Shown: positions 1 through 9,160 of the stretch, piece after piece
Layout of the letters: each line of letters begins with the position of its first letter
How positions within the stretch are numbered: the stretch's first letter is position 1
Origin: Alphaproteobacteria bacterium HGW-Alphaproteobacteria-3
GTDB taxonomy: Bacteria > Pseudomonadota > Alphaproteobacteria > Parvibaculales > Parvibaculaceae
NCBI GenBank assembly: GCA_002842875.1
Contig: PHEF01000010.1
Location: 1 to 64,000 of the forward strand
Length of the DNA stretch: 64,000 nucleotides
Direction of reading: 5' to 3'
Position numbers and translations under genes: made by a program
Notes under the pieces: generated by a model
The model's input: only the letters and a program-made list of their open reading frames with translations
Databases searched by the model: none
Told to the model about the DNA's origin: nothing

Positions 1-68
1 TCATCGTCCCGCACGGCAATCCGCGCAAGCCGGGCGATGTGCCGGACCGTTTTCTGATCGACCGACAT
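1..68 (-). CDS. gatC: Asp/Glu-tRNA amidotransferase subunit C, N-terminal fragment
   Basis: Reading leftward from the ATG at 66-68 gives MSVDQKTVRHIARLARIAV and then runs off the window edge. This is the usual opening of GatC, the small subunit of the GatCAB amidotransferase that converts Glu-tRNA(Gln) or Asp-tRNA(Asn) to the amidated form. Only about 22 codons are visible, so the call rests on the N-terminal signature and on its position divergent from ruvX, an arrangement common in alphaproteobacteria. The 69-235 spacer is a divergent promoter region with a TATATA run near 204-210. Confidence 0.72.
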   Translation of the reverse strand, partial: MSVDQKTVRHIARLARIAVRDD

Positions 69-235
69 AGGTCCGCCTTTGTTGGTGTTCGGAAAGGGCG
101 AGCGGTGCCTCGGAACCTTCGCCCCGGCTGCACACCCCTTGCTCGTTGAATCGCGACGGAACATAACAAGCGGAAGCCCCGCGCCGCAACGCCGCCTGCA
201 CAATATATATAAGGGTCCCGATTGCGCCCCTTCCA

Positions 236-757
236 ATGCCTCTCTATGGTCCGCCGCGCCGGACATTTCATAAAGGTAACAAGCACTTGAGCGCCAATGT
301 GAAGCCTCTTGAGGAACTTGAGGAAGGCCTGCCCCGTCACGCCCGCCTGATGGGCGTCGATCTGGGGACCAAAACCATCGGCCTCGCCCTCTCCGATGTC
401 TCGCGCTCCATCGCCAGCCCGCTCGAAACCATCAAGCGGACGAAGTTCACCGCCGATGCCGAACGCCTCATCGCGCTGGCGAAGAGCCACGACGCCGCCG
501 CCCTCGTCTTCGGCCTGCCGCTTAACATGGACGGTACCGAGGGCCCGCGCTGCCAGTCCACCCGCGCCTTCGTCCGCAACCTCGAAAAGCTGACGGACCT
601 TCCCGTTGTCTTCTGGGACGAGCGCATGTCCACCCAGGCCGTCACCCGCACCCTCCTCGACGCCGACGCCAGCCGCGCACGGCGCGCCGAACTGGTGGAC
701 AAGATGGCGGCGGCGTACATTCTGCAAGGCGCGCTCGACCGACTGAAAAAGCTCTGA
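236..757 (+). CDS. ruvX: Putative pre-16S rRNA nuclease / Holliday junction resolvase-like YqgF
   Basis: The RNase H-like fold family YqgF/RuvX is recognised by [15 protein letters not shown] (the first catalytic Asp) near residue 41, FGLPLNMDG in the middle, and the C-terminal [10 protein letters not shown] and KMAAAYILQ blocks. In characterised family members it processes the 5' end of pre-16S rRNA. The conserved core begins only at about residue 37, so translation may start later, at TTG 287 or GTG 299; TTG 287 lies 10 nt after AAAGGT. The gene diverges from gatC. Confidence 0.88.
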   Translation: MPLYGPPRRTFHKGNKHLSANVKPLEELEEGLPRHARLMGVDLGTKTIGLALSDVSRSIASPLETIKRTKFTADAERLIALAKSHDAAALVFGLPLNMDGTEGPRCQSTRAFVRNLEKLTDLPVVFWDERMSTQAVTRTLLDADASRARRAELVDKMAAAYILQGALDRLKKL

Positions 758-793
758 GCTTAGTTGCAGTGCAAATGGACGAAGGAACCGGAA

Positions 794-1570
794 ATGACCA
801 GCGAATTCGGAAGCGCGCTGAAATTTGTCGGTGATAGTTACTTCAAATTACAGTGGGTAGTGAAGTCAAGTTTGATGAGGGTGGGTAGATGGCAAGACAG
901 CTTCCCGAATGCCACTCCCTACCTCGGGTACTTGTTGGGCACTTTAACAACGCTGACAGCAGCAAGAGATGTCCGCCTATCCGATATAACTTCGATCTGG
1001 CATACGGCGGCTGCACAACAGTATGGCCTGCCGTTCTCAGGTGAGCCAACAGCTGGACTAAACACAGCGATAAGACATCTCGCTACCGATAGTGAATTTC
1101 TTGCGGGTGTTGTGCTTGGCGAAAGCGTCGCAGCTTTTCATCTCTACGACTCGTTACATCCTCGCATACTCGCTCCCTTGCTGAACTACTACGCCGACAC
1201 GGATGTGACAATCGAGGATTTTACAGAGATTTTTTCGACAAGATCGGACGGAGATGATCAGATTGAGGTGCCGTGCCCGGCATGGCCGTCGCTAAAATAT
1301 GTAATGCCACCAACTCACAATAGCATCCCAAGAATCGATCAGAACATTTGGGAAACAGATATGCCGCTGATTAAACAGCGAGTAAGAAAAGGGTTTTCCG
1401 ACCAAGCCGATGCTAAAACTTGGGGCATGTTGAACTTCGATAGACGTCTCTTCGTGTTCAGGCCGAGAGGAGCGCTTGTTACCTTGCCAAACAACTCGGA
1501 TGGTAAATGGGAGGTTTGGCTAGAACCGTGGGAAGCTTATTTCAAACGGCCTCATAAGGTTCGAGGCTAG
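794..1570 (+). CDS. Unrecognised protein, probably horizontally acquired
   Basis: A 258-residue protein whose family I do not recognise. The start at ATG 794 is preferred over 764 because GAAGGA lies just upstream. Codon use is clearly AT-richer than in the flanking genes (frequent TTT, AAA, GAT, ATA), which suggests recent transfer. It contains aromatic-rich stretches (FKLQWVV, YLGYLLG, WEVWLEPWEAYF) but no clear signal peptide or catalytic motif. It stands alone between ruvX and a permease gene, as a single-gene insertion in an otherwise core region. Confidence 0.6.
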   Translation: MTSEFGSALKFVGDSYFKLQWVVKSSLMRVGRWQDSFPNATPYLGYLLGTLTTLTAARDVRLSDITSIWHTAAAQQYGLPFSGEPTAGLNTAIRHLATDSEFLAGVVLGESVAAFHLYDSLHPRILAPLLNYYADTDVTIEDFTEIFSTRSDGDDQIEVPCPAWPSLKYVMPPTHNSIPRIDQNIWETDMPLIKQRVRKGFSDQADAKTWGMLNFDRRLFVFRPRGALVTLPNNSDGKWEVWLEPWEAYFKRPHKVRG

Positions 1571-1625
1571 ACGCAGCATTTTTTCATATGCGGAAGCTCT
1601 GAGCAAAGAACAAGAAGAAACACCC

Positions 1626-2540
1626 ATGCTCCCCATCCTGAACGCCCTCATCCCCGTCTTCCTCGTCATCGCGCTCGGTTTCGTCATCAAGCGGATGGAC
1701 TTTCCGGGTGATGGACTCTGGGTGCCGCTCGACCGCCTCACCTATTACATCTTCTTTCCCGCCCTGCTCCTCCACACGCTCGCGACCGCCAACCTCGCCG
1801 ACTACGACATCTGGCCCATGGCCTCCGCGCTTGGCGCGGGCCTCTTCTCCATGGTCGCGATCCTGATGATCCTGAAGGCGGTGCTGCCGCTCACCGGCCC
1901 GCAATTTTCCTCCGTCTTCCAGGGCGCCGCGCGCTGGAACGGCTTCGTCGCACTGGCCGCCATCGGTTCGATCTTCGGCCCCGAAGGCGTGACGCTCGCC
2001 GCCGTCGCCTTCGCCGTCCTCGTGCCGGCGGTGAACGTGCTCTCGGTGCTGATCCTCACGCGCTATGCGGGCGACACGCCGGCCGGCATGGGAACGGTGC
2101 TGCGTCTTCTCTCGAAGAACCCGCTCATCCTCGCCTGCGCCGCCGGCATCGCGTTGAACGTCTCGGGGATTGGACTGCCCGGCCCGCTCGCGCCAACCTT
2201 CAAGATTGTCGGCGCCGCCGCGCTCACCATCGGCCTCATCGCCATCGGGGCGGGGCTCCAGCCGAAACACGCGCTCGAAACCGGCTGGATCGTCGCGCTC
2301 ACAAGCGGATTGAAACTTCTCGTCATGCCCGCGCTCATGGCCGGCTGGTGCATCGTCTTCGGCGTCACCGGCCTCCCCGCCGCCGTCGTCCTTCTCTGCG
2401 GCGCGGTACCGGGCGCGACGTCCTCCTACATCCTCGCCCGCCAGCTCGGCGGCGACGCAACCCTGATGGCAAGCCTCATCACCGGCTCCACCATCCTCGC
2501 CGCAATCACCATGCCGGTCATGTTGTGGCTGCTGGGATGA
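1626..2540 (+). CDS. AEC-family transporter (auxin efflux carrier / malonate permease type)
   Basis: A 304-residue integral membrane protein with about ten hydrophobic helices. The N-terminus (LNALIPVFLVIALGFVIKR) and the C-terminal half (CGAVPGATSSYILARQLGGD, then MASLITGSTILAAITMPVML) match the membrane transport (AEC) family, which includes malonate/malate permeases and auxin efflux carriers. Length is normal for the family. The substrate cannot be read from sequence. Start ATG 1626 follows an AAGAAGAAAC stretch. Confidence 0.85.
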   Translation: MLPILNALIPVFLVIALGFVIKRMDFPGDGLWVPLDRLTYYIFFPALLLHTLATANLADYDIWPMASALGAGLFSMVAILMILKAVLPLTGPQFSSVFQGAARWNGFVALAAIGSIFGPEGVTLAAVAFAVLVPAVNVLSVLILTRYAGDTPAGMGTVLRLLSKNPLILACAAGIALNVSGIGLPGPLAPTFKIVGAAALTIGLIAIGAGLQPKHALETGWIVALTSGLKLLVMPALMAGWCIVFGVTGLPAAVVLLCGAVPGATSSYILARQLGGDATLMASLITGSTILAAITMPVMLWLLG

Positions 2541-2554
2541 AATAAAATTGAAGT

Positions 2555-2641
2555 GTCATCGCGGGATTTATTCCCGCGACCCACTCGCCTCACCGCTTGC
2601 CCCAGCCGCCAATGGATCCCGGCAACAAGTGCCGGGATGAC
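2555..2641. repeat. Paired inverted palindromes (REPIN-like)
   Basis: The left palindrome is GTCATCGCGGG-loop-TTCCCGCGACCCA. The right one is the inverse orientation: TGGATCCCGGC-loop-GTGCCGGGATGAC. About 30 bp of spacer (CTCGCCTCACCGCTTG and following) separates them, so the 87-bp unit begins GTCAT and ends ATGAC. The same architecture recurs at 22237-22373 and 23353-23460, and around the GIY-YIG gene at 62428-62798. Confidence 0.8.
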
Positions 2642-2673
2642 AGTGAGGGGAATTGGCGGGCAAAATCAAAATC

Positions 2674-2703
2674 GTCATGGCCCGGTTTATCCGGGCCATC
2701 CAC
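2674..2703. repeat. Single palindromic repeat, GTCATGGCCCGG variant
   Basis: A 30-bp imperfect palindrome, GTCATGGCCCGG-TTTAT-CCGGGCCATCCAC, between the REPIN-like pair and the 3' end of the aidB-like gene. It shares the GTCAT opening and the terminal TCCA with the other family members, but has its own stem sequence. Confidence 0.7.
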
Positions 2704-2717
2704 GCCTTCCTTCTTCA

Positions 2718-4430
2718 TCAACCCGCCACCCGCGCCCGCTCGTTGATCGCGCGCAGATCCGCGCCCGCCGGCAGCGTCCCGTAGACATCGCCCCAGTCGC
2801 GCCCGAGCCGCGTCTGGCAATAGCCATCCGACACGAACGAGGGCGCGTGCTGCAGCAGGATCGCCCCCGCCGCCACCTTCGCCATCTGCTCCACGATCTG
2901 CCGCGACCGTGCCTCAAGCGAGCCCATATCCGTGAAAGCATCCTTCAGCGCCTCGAGCGCGCCGTCATAGGCCGCGCTCGCGCCCCGCGCCTTGTCGAGT
3001 TCCGCGAACACGATGTCGAGCGCCTGCGGCTCCCGCGCCAACGCGCGCAGCACGTCGAGGCACATGACATTGCCCGAGCCTTCCCAGATCGCGTTCACCG
3101 GCATCTCGCGATAGATGCGCCCCGCGATCCCCTCCTCCACATAGCCATTGCCGCCAAGGCACTCCATCGCTTCATAGGCGAGGTTCGGCGCGCGCTTGCA
3201 CACCCAGTATTTCGCCACCGGCGTCATGATGCGGCGGAACGCCGCCTCCGCCTCGTCCTCATGCGCCCGGTCGAACGAGCGCGCGACGCGGAACGACAGC
3301 GCCGTCGCCGCCTCCGTTTCGAGCGCAAGGTCCGCCAGCACATTCGCCATCAGCGGCTGGTCGATCAGCTTCTTCTGGAACACCGTGCGATAAGAGCAAT
3401 GATGCACAGCCTGTGACACTGCCTGACGCATCATCCCCGCCGTCGCCACCGCGCAATCGAGCCGCGTATAGGTCGCCATCTCGATGATGTTGCGCACGCC
3501 GCGCCCTTCCTCGCCGATCAGCCACCCGCTCGCCGCCTGAAACTCGACCTCGGACGACGCATTCGACTTGTTGCCCACCTTCTCCTTCAGCCGCTGGATA
3601 CGGATCGCGTTGACGCTGCCATCGGGAAGGAAGCGCGGCATGAGGAAGCAGGAAATTCCCCCACCTTTTCCATTCAAGGAGGGCACCTGCGCCAGCACCA
3701 GGAACGCATCGCACATCGGCGCGGAAAAAAACCACTTGTGCCCCGTGATGCGATATTCCTCGCCCGGCCCGCCGCCAGAAACGGGATGCGCCTCCGTCGT
3801 GTTCGCGCGCACATCGGTGCCGCCCTGCTTCTCCGTCATCCCCATGCCGAAGGTCACGCCCGTCTTCTCGCCCGCGGGCACGAAGCGTTCGTCATATTCG
3901 CGCGAAAGAATCCGCGGCACCCATTCCTTCGCCAGCGACGGCTGGAACAGCAGCGCGGGCACCGCCGCATTCGTCATGGTGATCGGGCAGCCATGCCCCG
4001 CTTCCACCTGCGTCATCATGTAGGTGCCGGCAAGCCGCGCCACGACGGCGCCGGGCTTGGGGCTGGCGTCGAGCCCCTCCTTCAGATGATCCCAGGGCGA
4101 ACCATGCAGCCCCTGCTCGACCGACAGCGACATCAGCGCATGATAGGAAGGATGGAATTCCACCCGGTCTGCCCGGTGGCCGAAACGGTCGAAGCTCTTC
4201 AGCACCGGCAGATAGCTATTCGCCTGCCGCCCGAGATCGATCACCTCCGCGCTCCCGGTCACGGCGCCGAATTTCGCAAGCGACGCGCGCGCATGGCCGG
4301 CACCCTCCCGCTCCACCGCCTCCTGAAGCGCCCTGTCGCCCGTAAACAGGTTCACATCCTCCAGCGGCGGCGGCTGGTTGAACACCTCATGCGTCGCGAA
4401 ATCGGCTGGCGTTTCCATTTCTGCGGCCAT
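2718..4430 (-). CDS. aidB: AidB-type acyl-CoA dehydrogenase
   Basis: A 570-residue flavin-dependent acyl-CoA dehydrogenase family protein of the AidB branch. Diagnostic blocks are [37 protein letters not shown] and [11 protein letters not shown], with an acyl-CoA dehydrogenase C-terminal helix bundle. E. coli AidB binds DNA and is induced by alkylation stress, but its true substrate is unsettled. The family is about 540 residues, so the length fits. Start ATG 4430 (MAAEMETP) sits just before the family homology begins. The reading frame stays open farther upstream antisense to pyrB, and I take that extension as a shadow. It is divergent from pyrB. Confidence 0.87.
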   Translation of the reverse strand: MAAEMETPADFATHEVFNQPPPLEDVNLFTGDRALQEAVEREGAGHARASLAKFGAVTGSAEVIDLGRQANSYLPVLKSFDRFGHRADRVEFHPSYHALMSLSVEQGLHGSPWDHLKEGLDASPKPGAVVARLAGTYMMTQVEAGHGCPITMTNAAVPALLFQPSLAKEWVPRILSREYDERFVPAGEKTGVTFGMGMTEKQGGTDVRANTTEAHPVSGGGPGEEYRITGHKWFFSAPMCDAFLVLAQVPSLNGKGGGISCFLMPRFLPDGSVNAIRIQRLKEKVGNKSNASSEVEFQAASGWLIGEEGRGVRNIIEMATYTRLDCAVATAGMMRQAVSQAVHHCSYRTVFQKKLIDQPLMANVLADLALETEAATALSFRVARSFDRAHEDEAEAAFRRIMTPVAKYWVCKRAPNLAYEAMECLGGNGYVEEGIAGRIYREMPVNAIWEGSGNVMCLDVLRALAREPQALDIVFAELDKARGASAAYDGALEALKDAFTDMGSLEARSRQIVEQMAKVAAGAILLQHAPSFVSDGYCQTRLGRDWGDVYGTLPAGADLRAINERARVAG

Positions 4431-4499
4431 GGTTCGAACCTCTTTTCCGGGAACTGGCCCCGAGGTTAACACTCCGCTTCCCCATGGGCCAATTCCACC

Positions 4500-4530
4500 T
4501 TGCCGCCCCCCGGAATCGGCCCTATACAAT
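4500..4530 (+). promoter_or_regulatory. Candidate pyrB promoter giving a near-leaderless transcript
   Basis: TTGCCG at 4500-4505, a 17-bp spacer and TATACA at 4523-4528 resemble a housekeeping sigma promoter. Transcription would then begin near 4535-4537, only a few bases before the pyrB ATG at 4540. No Shine-Dalgarno-like purine run lies upstream of that ATG (GCGGCTTTA). Inferred from sequence only. Confidence 0.4.
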
Positions 4531-4539
4531 GCGGCTTTA

Positions 4540-5523
4540 ATGACCAACGCTGACAAACAGCTTTCGCCCGTTTTCCCGTACCGGCACCTGCTCGGGATCG
4601 AGGGCCTTTCCCCTTCCGACATCACCGCCCTTCTCGACCTCGCCGACACATATGTCGAGCAGAACCGCCAGATCGACAAGAAGGGCTCCGTCCTTCGCGG
4701 CCGCACCCAGATCAATCTCTTCTTCGAGGCATCCACCCGCACGCAGAGCTCCTTCGAGCTCGCGGGCAAGCGCCTCGGCGCGGATGTGATGAACATGTCG
4801 GTCAGTTCTTCCTCCGTGAAGAAAGGCGAAACGCTGATCGACACGGCGGTGACGCTGAACGCGATGCACCCCGACCTCATCATCATCCGCCACCAGAGTT
4901 CGGGCGCGGTCGAGCTTCTCTCGCAGAAAGTCTCCTGCTCGGTCATCAATGCGGGCGACGGCGCGCATGAGCACCCGACACAGGCGCTGCTTGACGCGCT
5001 GACGATCCGCCGCCGCAAGGGCAGGCTCGAAGGCCTCCGCGTCGCCATCTGCGGCGACATCCTGCACAGCCGCGTCGCCCGCTCGAACATCCTGCTGCTG
5101 AACGCGATGGGCGCGCGCGTCCGCGTCATCGGCCCGCCGGCCTTGATGCCCAAGGGCATCGAGCGTCTCGGCGTCGAGGTCTTCCATAACATGAAAAAAG
5201 GGCTCGAAGGCGTTGACATCGTTATGATGCTCCGTCTCCAGCTTGAGCGCATGGCGGGCTCCTACGTGCCGAGCCAACGCGAATATTTCCACTTCTACGG
5301 CCTCGACTATTCGAAGCTCGCCCATGCGAAGCCAGACGCGCTCGTGATGCATCCCGGCCCCATGAACCGCGGCGTCGAGATCGACAGCGCCGTCGCCGAC
5401 GACATCGACCGCAGCCTCATCCGCGAACAGGTAGAGATGGGCGTCGCCGTCCGCATGGCCGTGCTCGACGCGCTCTCGCGCAACCTGCCGAACGAGCTCG
5501 CACTCGCCGGAGGCCGCTCATGA
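4540..5523 (+). CDS. pyrB: Aspartate carbamoyltransferase catalytic chain
   Basis: A 327-residue protein catalysing carbamoyl phosphate + aspartate to N-carbamoylaspartate in pyrimidine synthesis. The carbamoyl phosphate motif [13 protein letters not shown] (residues about 63-75), the aspartate-domain motif [17 protein letters not shown], and [11 protein letters not shown] near the C-terminus are all intact. No pyrI regulatory chain is nearby. The stop overlaps the pyrC start by 4 nt (ATGA), indicating translational coupling and probably a physical complex with the PyrC-like partner. Confidence 0.95.
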   Translation: MTNADKQLSPVFPYRHLLGIEGLSPSDITALLDLADTYVEQNRQIDKKGSVLRGRTQINLFFEASTRTQSSFELAGKRLGADVMNMSVSSSSVKKGETLIDTAVTLNAMHPDLIIIRHQSSGAVELLSQKVSCSVINAGDGAHEHPTQALLDALTIRRRKGRLEGLRVAICGDILHSRVARSNILLLNAMGARVRVIGPPALMPKGIERLGVEVFHNMKKGLEGVDIVMMLRLQLERMAGSYVPSQREYFHFYGLDYSKLAHAKPDALVMHPGPMNRGVEIDSAVADDIDRSLIREQVEMGVAVRMAVLDALSRNLPNELALAGGRS

Positions 5524-6815
5524 GCCGCACCGCCTTCACCAATGCCCGCCTGATCGACCCGGCCAGCGGCTTCGACCAGCCGGGCGGCCTCCTCGTCGAA
5601 AACGGCCTCATCGCCGATCTCGGGCCCCATCTCTTCAATGACGGCCTGCCGGACGGCGCTGAAGCGGTCGATTGCCGTGGTCGCGTCCTCGCGCCCGGCC
5701 TCATCGACTGTCGCGTCTTCACCGGCGAGCCCGGCGCCGAGCACCGCGAAACGCTGGCGCTTGCCAGCAAGGCGGCGGCGGCGGGCGGCGTCACCACCAT
5801 GATCGTCATGCCGAACACCGATCCGGTGATCGACGATGTGGCGCTGGTCGATTTCATCGAACGCCGCGCCCGCGACACCGCCATCGTCAACGTCCACACC
5901 ATGGCCGCGCTCACCAAGGGCCTCCATGGCGAGCAGATGACGGAGTTCGGCCTCCTCCTCGAAGCGGGCGCCGTCGGCTTCACCGATGGTGTGAAATCCG
6001 TCGCCAATGCGCAGGTCATGCGCCGCATCCTGAGCTACGCCGCCCATCTCGGCGCCCTCGTCGTGCAACATGCCGAGGAACCGGCACTCGCCACCGGCGT
6101 CATGAACGAAAGCGAACTCGCCGGCCGCCTCGGCCTCGCGGGCATCCCCGCCGTCGCCGAAACCATCATGATCGAGCGCGATCTGCAGCTCCTCGAACTT
6201 ACCGGCGGGCGCTATCACGTCTCGCAGATTTCCTGCGAAGCCTCGGTGGAAATCGTCCGGCGCGCCAAGACGCGCGGCCTCCCCGTCACCTGCGGCGTCT
6301 CGGCGGCCCATCTCCAGCTCAACGAGAACGACGTCCAGTCCTACCGCACCTTCTTCAAGCTCTCGCCGCCGCTCCGCTCCGAGCAGGACCGCCTCGCCCT
6401 CGTCGCGGGCCTCGCCGATGGCACCATCGATGTCGTCGTCTCCAGCCACGATCCGCAGGACCCGGAAGTGAAGCGCCGTCCCTTCGCGGAGGCGAATTTC
6501 GGCGCCATCGGCCTCGAAACGCTGCTGCCCGCCGGCCTCGCCCTCGTGCATAACGGCGACCTGCCGCTCGGCCGTCTCCTCGCCGCCCTCACCTGCATTC
6601 CCTCCGATCTTCTCGGCCTCGGGCGCGGCCGCCTCGTCACCGGACTTCCCGCCGATCTCGTCCTCATCGATACGGACGTGCCCTGGAAGCTCGAACCCGC
6701 TAGTCTCAAATCGATCTCGAAGAACACACCCTTCGAGGACCGCCTTTTCCAGGGTCGCGCGCTCCGCACCATGGTCGGCGGACAAACGGTTTACGTTCAG
6801 GGGGAGGAACGCTGA
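5520..6815 (+). CDS. pyrC: Dihydroorotase-like protein lacking canonical metal ligands (PyrC/PyrX type)
   Basis: A 431-residue amidohydrolase of the dihydroorotase family, overlapping pyrB by 4 nt. The fold-level motifs are present (GLID at 60-63, [20 protein letters not shown]). However, the HxH pair of the DxHxH metal site reads D63-C-R65-V-F67. The usual HVS histidine region reads HVSQIS (Q236), and the TDHAP aspartate position reads SSHDP. H184 is retained. In pseudomonads an inactive DHOase homologue (PyrC') is needed to assemble aspartate carbamoyltransferase. A structural partner role is therefore plausible here, with the catalytic DHOase encoded elsewhere. A divergent active site cannot be excluded. 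Confidence 0.85.
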   Translation: MSRTAFTNARLIDPASGFDQPGGLLVENGLIADLGPHLFNDGLPDGAEAVDCRGRVLAPGLIDCRVFTGEPGAEHRETLALASKAAAAGGVTTMIVMPNTDPVIDDVALVDFIERRARDTAIVNVHTMAALTKGLHGEQMTEFGLLLEAGAVGFTDGVKSVANAQVMRRILSYAAHLGALVVQHAEEPALATGVMNESELAGRLGLAGIPAVAETIMIERDLQLLELTGGRYHVSQISCEASVEIVRRAKTRGLPVTCGVSAAHLQLNENDVQSYRTFFKLSPPLRSEQDRLALVAGLADGTIDVVVSSHDPQDPEVKRRPFAEANFGAIGLETLLPAGLALVHNGDLPLGRLLAALTCIPSDLLGLGRGRLVTGLPADLVLIDTDVPWKLEPASLKSISKNTPFEDRLFQGRALRTMVGGQTVYVQGEER

Positions 6816-6817
6816 CC

Positions 6818-7387
6818 ATGGGCTTTACGGATCTCGCCGCGCCACTGCTGCTCGTCGCGCTGATGCTTGGCTATCTGCTGGGCTCCATCCCCTTCGGCCT
6901 GCTGCTCACAAAGGCAGCCGGCCTCGGCGATATTCGCGACATCGGCTCCGGCAATATCGGCGCGACGAACGCGCTGCGCACGGGCAACCGCTGGGTCGCC
7001 ATCGGCACATTGATCGGCGATGCGGGCAAGGGCGCGGTCGCCGTTCTGCTATCCGGTCTTCTCGCCGCGCATACCTCCGCCGATCAGACATGGATGCTCA
7101 GCCTCGCCGCGCTTGGCGCATTCCTCGGACACCTCTATCCCGTCTGGCTTGGCTTCAAGGGCGGCAAGGGCATCTCCACCCTCATCGGCATCCTGCTCGC
7201 GCTTTACTGGCCGGTCGGCCTTCTCTTCTGCGCCACCTGGGCAATCGTCGCCCTCGTCTCGCGCTACTCCTCGCTCTCCGTCGCCGCTCTCGTCTACATC
7301 GCGCATCGCGGCAATATCGGGCGTCTGCTTTCCGGCACGGAACCGCGCATCGGCCAGAAAAAGGCCGAAGACACGGCCGAGGGCTGA
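6818..7387 (+). CDS. plsY: Acyl-phosphate glycerol-3-phosphate acyltransferase, with internal gap
   Basis: The membrane acyltransferase PlsY makes lysophosphatidate from acyl-phosphate and glycerol 3-phosphate. The three conserved cytoplasmic motifs are visible: GSIPFG with [29 protein letters not shown], and [14 protein letters not shown]. The protein is 189 residues including a 10-residue polar tail. Between SRYSSLS (about residue 149) and AHRGNIGR only about 9 residues remain, where the family has about 35. Roughly one transmembrane hairpin appears missing, in frame, near 7270-7300. Function is therefore doubtful if the sequence is right. The gene sits 2 nt after pyrC and just before dprA. 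Confidence 0.83.
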   Translation: MGFTDLAAPLLLVALMLGYLLGSIPFGLLLTKAAGLGDIRDIGSGNIGATNALRTGNRWVAIGTLIGDAGKGAVAVLLSGLLAAHTSADQTWMLSLAALGAFLGHLYPVWLGFKGGKGISTLIGILLALYWPVGLLFCATWAIVALVSRYSSLSVAALVYIAHRGNIGRLLSGTEPRIGQKKAEDTAEG

Positions 7388-7392
7388 TCCGC

Positions 7393-8505
7393 GTGGCGGC
7401 GGCGCTTCCCGCTGCGGAGCGGCTTGCCCGGCTTCGTCTTGCCCGCAGCGAAAACATCGGCCCCGTCACCTTCCGCGACCTTCTCGATCATTTCGGCAAC
7501 GCCGTTGCCGCGCTCGACGCGCTGCCGGAACTCGCCGCGCGCGGCGGTGCGAAGCGCAACATCGTGATCGCACGTCAGGCCGATGCCGAAGCCGAAATCG
7601 CGAAGACGGAAAAGCTCGGCGCCCATCTCTTCGTCCTTGGCGACGAAGGTTTTCCCGCCCGCCTCGCCGCCCTCGATCCGCCGCCGCCCGTCATTTCGCT
7701 CAAGGGCGATCCAGCCTTCGCCGCGCGGAAATCCATCGCCATCGTCGGCTCGCGCAACGCCTCCGCCGCCGGGCGGCGCATCGCCGGCGACATGGCGCAG
7801 GCCTTTGCAAGCGAAGGCTTCACCGTTGTCTCGGGTCTCGCCCGCGGTATCGACACCGCCGCGCATCGCGCCTCGCTCGCAGGCGGCACGATTGCCGTCC
7901 TCGCGGGCGGCATCGACATCGTCTATCCGGAAGAAAACAGAAGCCTGCAGGAAGAGATCGCGGCGCGCGGTGCCATCGTCACCGAAATGCCGCCCGGCAC
8001 AAGCCCGCAGGCGCGCCACTTCCCGCGCCGCAACCGTCTCATCTCCGGCCTTTCGCTCGGCGTCGTCGTTGTCGAGGCGGCACTGCGCTCCGGCTCGCTC
8101 ATCACCGCCCGCTTTGCGCTGGAACAGGGCCGCGATGTCTTCGCCGTACCGGGATCGCCGCTCGACCCGCGTGCGCAAGGCGCGAACAGGCTCATCAAGG
8201 ACGGCGCGCCGCTCGTCGAAAATGCCGCCGACGTCATCGCCGCCCTGGCGGAGCCGCTCGGCCATCGCTTTCGCGAACCGGAACCGCCCTCCTTCGCGCC
8301 GCGCACCGCCAACGCACCGGATGCCGATGCGGATACGCGAACGCAGGTGCTCGCCGCACTCGGGCCGACACCGACATCCATGGACGAAATCGTCCGTCAG
8401 TCCGGCGCACCCGTCCAGAAGGTGCGCGCCGTCGTGCTCGAGCTGGAACTCGCGGGCCGCATCCACCGCGATCCGGGCGACCGCGTCAGCCTTCTGCCGC
8501 TCTAG
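7393..8505 (+). CDS. dprA: DNA-processing protein DprA
   Basis: A 370-residue Rossmann-fold protein that binds ssDNA and loads RecA during uptake of transforming DNA. Motifs are IAIVGSRNASAAGRR, VSGLARGIDTAAHRASL, GGIDIVYPEEN, RNRLISGLS and EAALRSGSLITARFALEQGRDVFAVPG, followed by a C-terminal winged-helix (DprA_WH) segment. GTG 7393 is the first start after the plsY stop and fits the conserved N-terminal RLRLARSENIGP. It probably belongs to the pyrB-pyrC-plsY transcription unit. Confidence 0.92.
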   Translation: MAAALPAAERLARLRLARSENIGPVTFRDLLDHFGNAVAALDALPELAARGGAKRNIVIARQADAEAEIAKTEKLGAHLFVLGDEGFPARLAALDPPPPVISLKGDPAFAARKSIAIVGSRNASAAGRRIAGDMAQAFASEGFTVVSGLARGIDTAAHRASLAGGTIAVLAGGIDIVYPEENRSLQEEIAARGAIVTEMPPGTSPQARHFPRRNRLISGLSLGVVVVEAALRSGSLITARFALEQGRDVFAVPGSPLDPRAQGANRLIKDGAPLVENAADVIAALAEPLGHRFREPEPPSFAPRTANAPDADADTRTQVLAALGPTPTSMDEIVRQSGAPVQKVRAVVLELELAGRIHRDPGDRVSLLPL

Positions 8506-8804
8506 ATTTCGTCGCCGCCCCGTCCCGTCGCGGACCGCCCGAGCATCAGCAGCCGCGATTCTTCCGCCGCCACGCCGATCAGATAGGCGAGAAAGCCGAA
8601 ACCGCGCTTGTCCGCCATCCGGCGAGACGCAATCATCAGGTCGAGGAGATAGGCCGCGACAGCCTCGTCGTCGGCATCCGTCAGGTTTCCGGGCAGGTTG
8701 GAAGTGCTTCTGAGCCGCGGCGCCAGGTCGTCCGCATTCCGGGCATCGCGGCTCGTGTTTCTGGCTTCCTGCACACCTTCGGCACTCAACAGGGGCTTGC
8801 GCAT
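8502..8804 (-). CDS. Small conserved-looking protein of unknown function
   Basis: A 100-residue protein convergent with dprA, overlapping its 3' end by 4 nt. ATG 8804 is chosen because AAAAGGA lies about 8 nt upstream; a longer version from 8867 lacks such a site. The N-terminal half is polar (SAEGVQEARNTSRDARNADD). The C-terminal half is a helical segment (AVAAYLLDLMIASRRMA, then GFGFLAYLIGVAAEESR). I do not recognise a named family. Confidence 0.55.
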   Translation of the reverse strand: MRKPLLSAEGVQEARNTSRDARNADDLAPRLRSTSNLPGNLTDADDEAVAAYLLDLMIASRRMADKRGFGFLAYLIGVAAEESRLLMLGRSATGRGGDEI

Positions 8805-9160
8805 CGCTGGCCATCCTTTTCTCGCCACCAGGTCGGCGGCACTGTTCCGCGCGAAGAGGTCACGCATAAGGAACTAGATCGATAGGATAGATTGTTGGAG
8901 CGATTATCCGCCAGCGCCCAGCCCCAATTGCGTTCAACTGGCATGAGATGCGCGGCAGCGAATTTCCCCAGGGAATCTGCCGCATTTGACAGGCCCCGCC
9001 CTTTTCACCATTTTCTGCCGGCGGTCCGGCACGGGCCGGTAGCGGCGGCGCTCTTGGCTTTTCACGCAAAGTCGGTGGGGCTCCCCGACCCGGCGTGCTG
9101 GTTTGGCTTCGGCGCGGCCCTTACAGGCGCCCCATTTAATAAGAGAGTTGAAGCGGTCCA
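8805..9160. other. Divergent intergenic region upstream of topA
   Basis: No gene is evident in these 356 bp. They hold the divergent 5' regions of the small minus-strand gene and of topA. A TTGACA at 8986-8991 could be a -35 element, but the sequence 17 bp downstream (CATTTT) is a poor -10. TTAATAAGAGAGTTG before the topA ATG supplies a weak ribosome-binding purine stretch. Confidence 0.5.

Noticed and set aside
4431-5252. Open upstream extension of the aidB-like frame antisense to pyrB
   Set aside because: Homology to AidB begins only at MAAEMETP (4430). The extension mirrors the pyrB coding strand and is a high-GC shadow frame.
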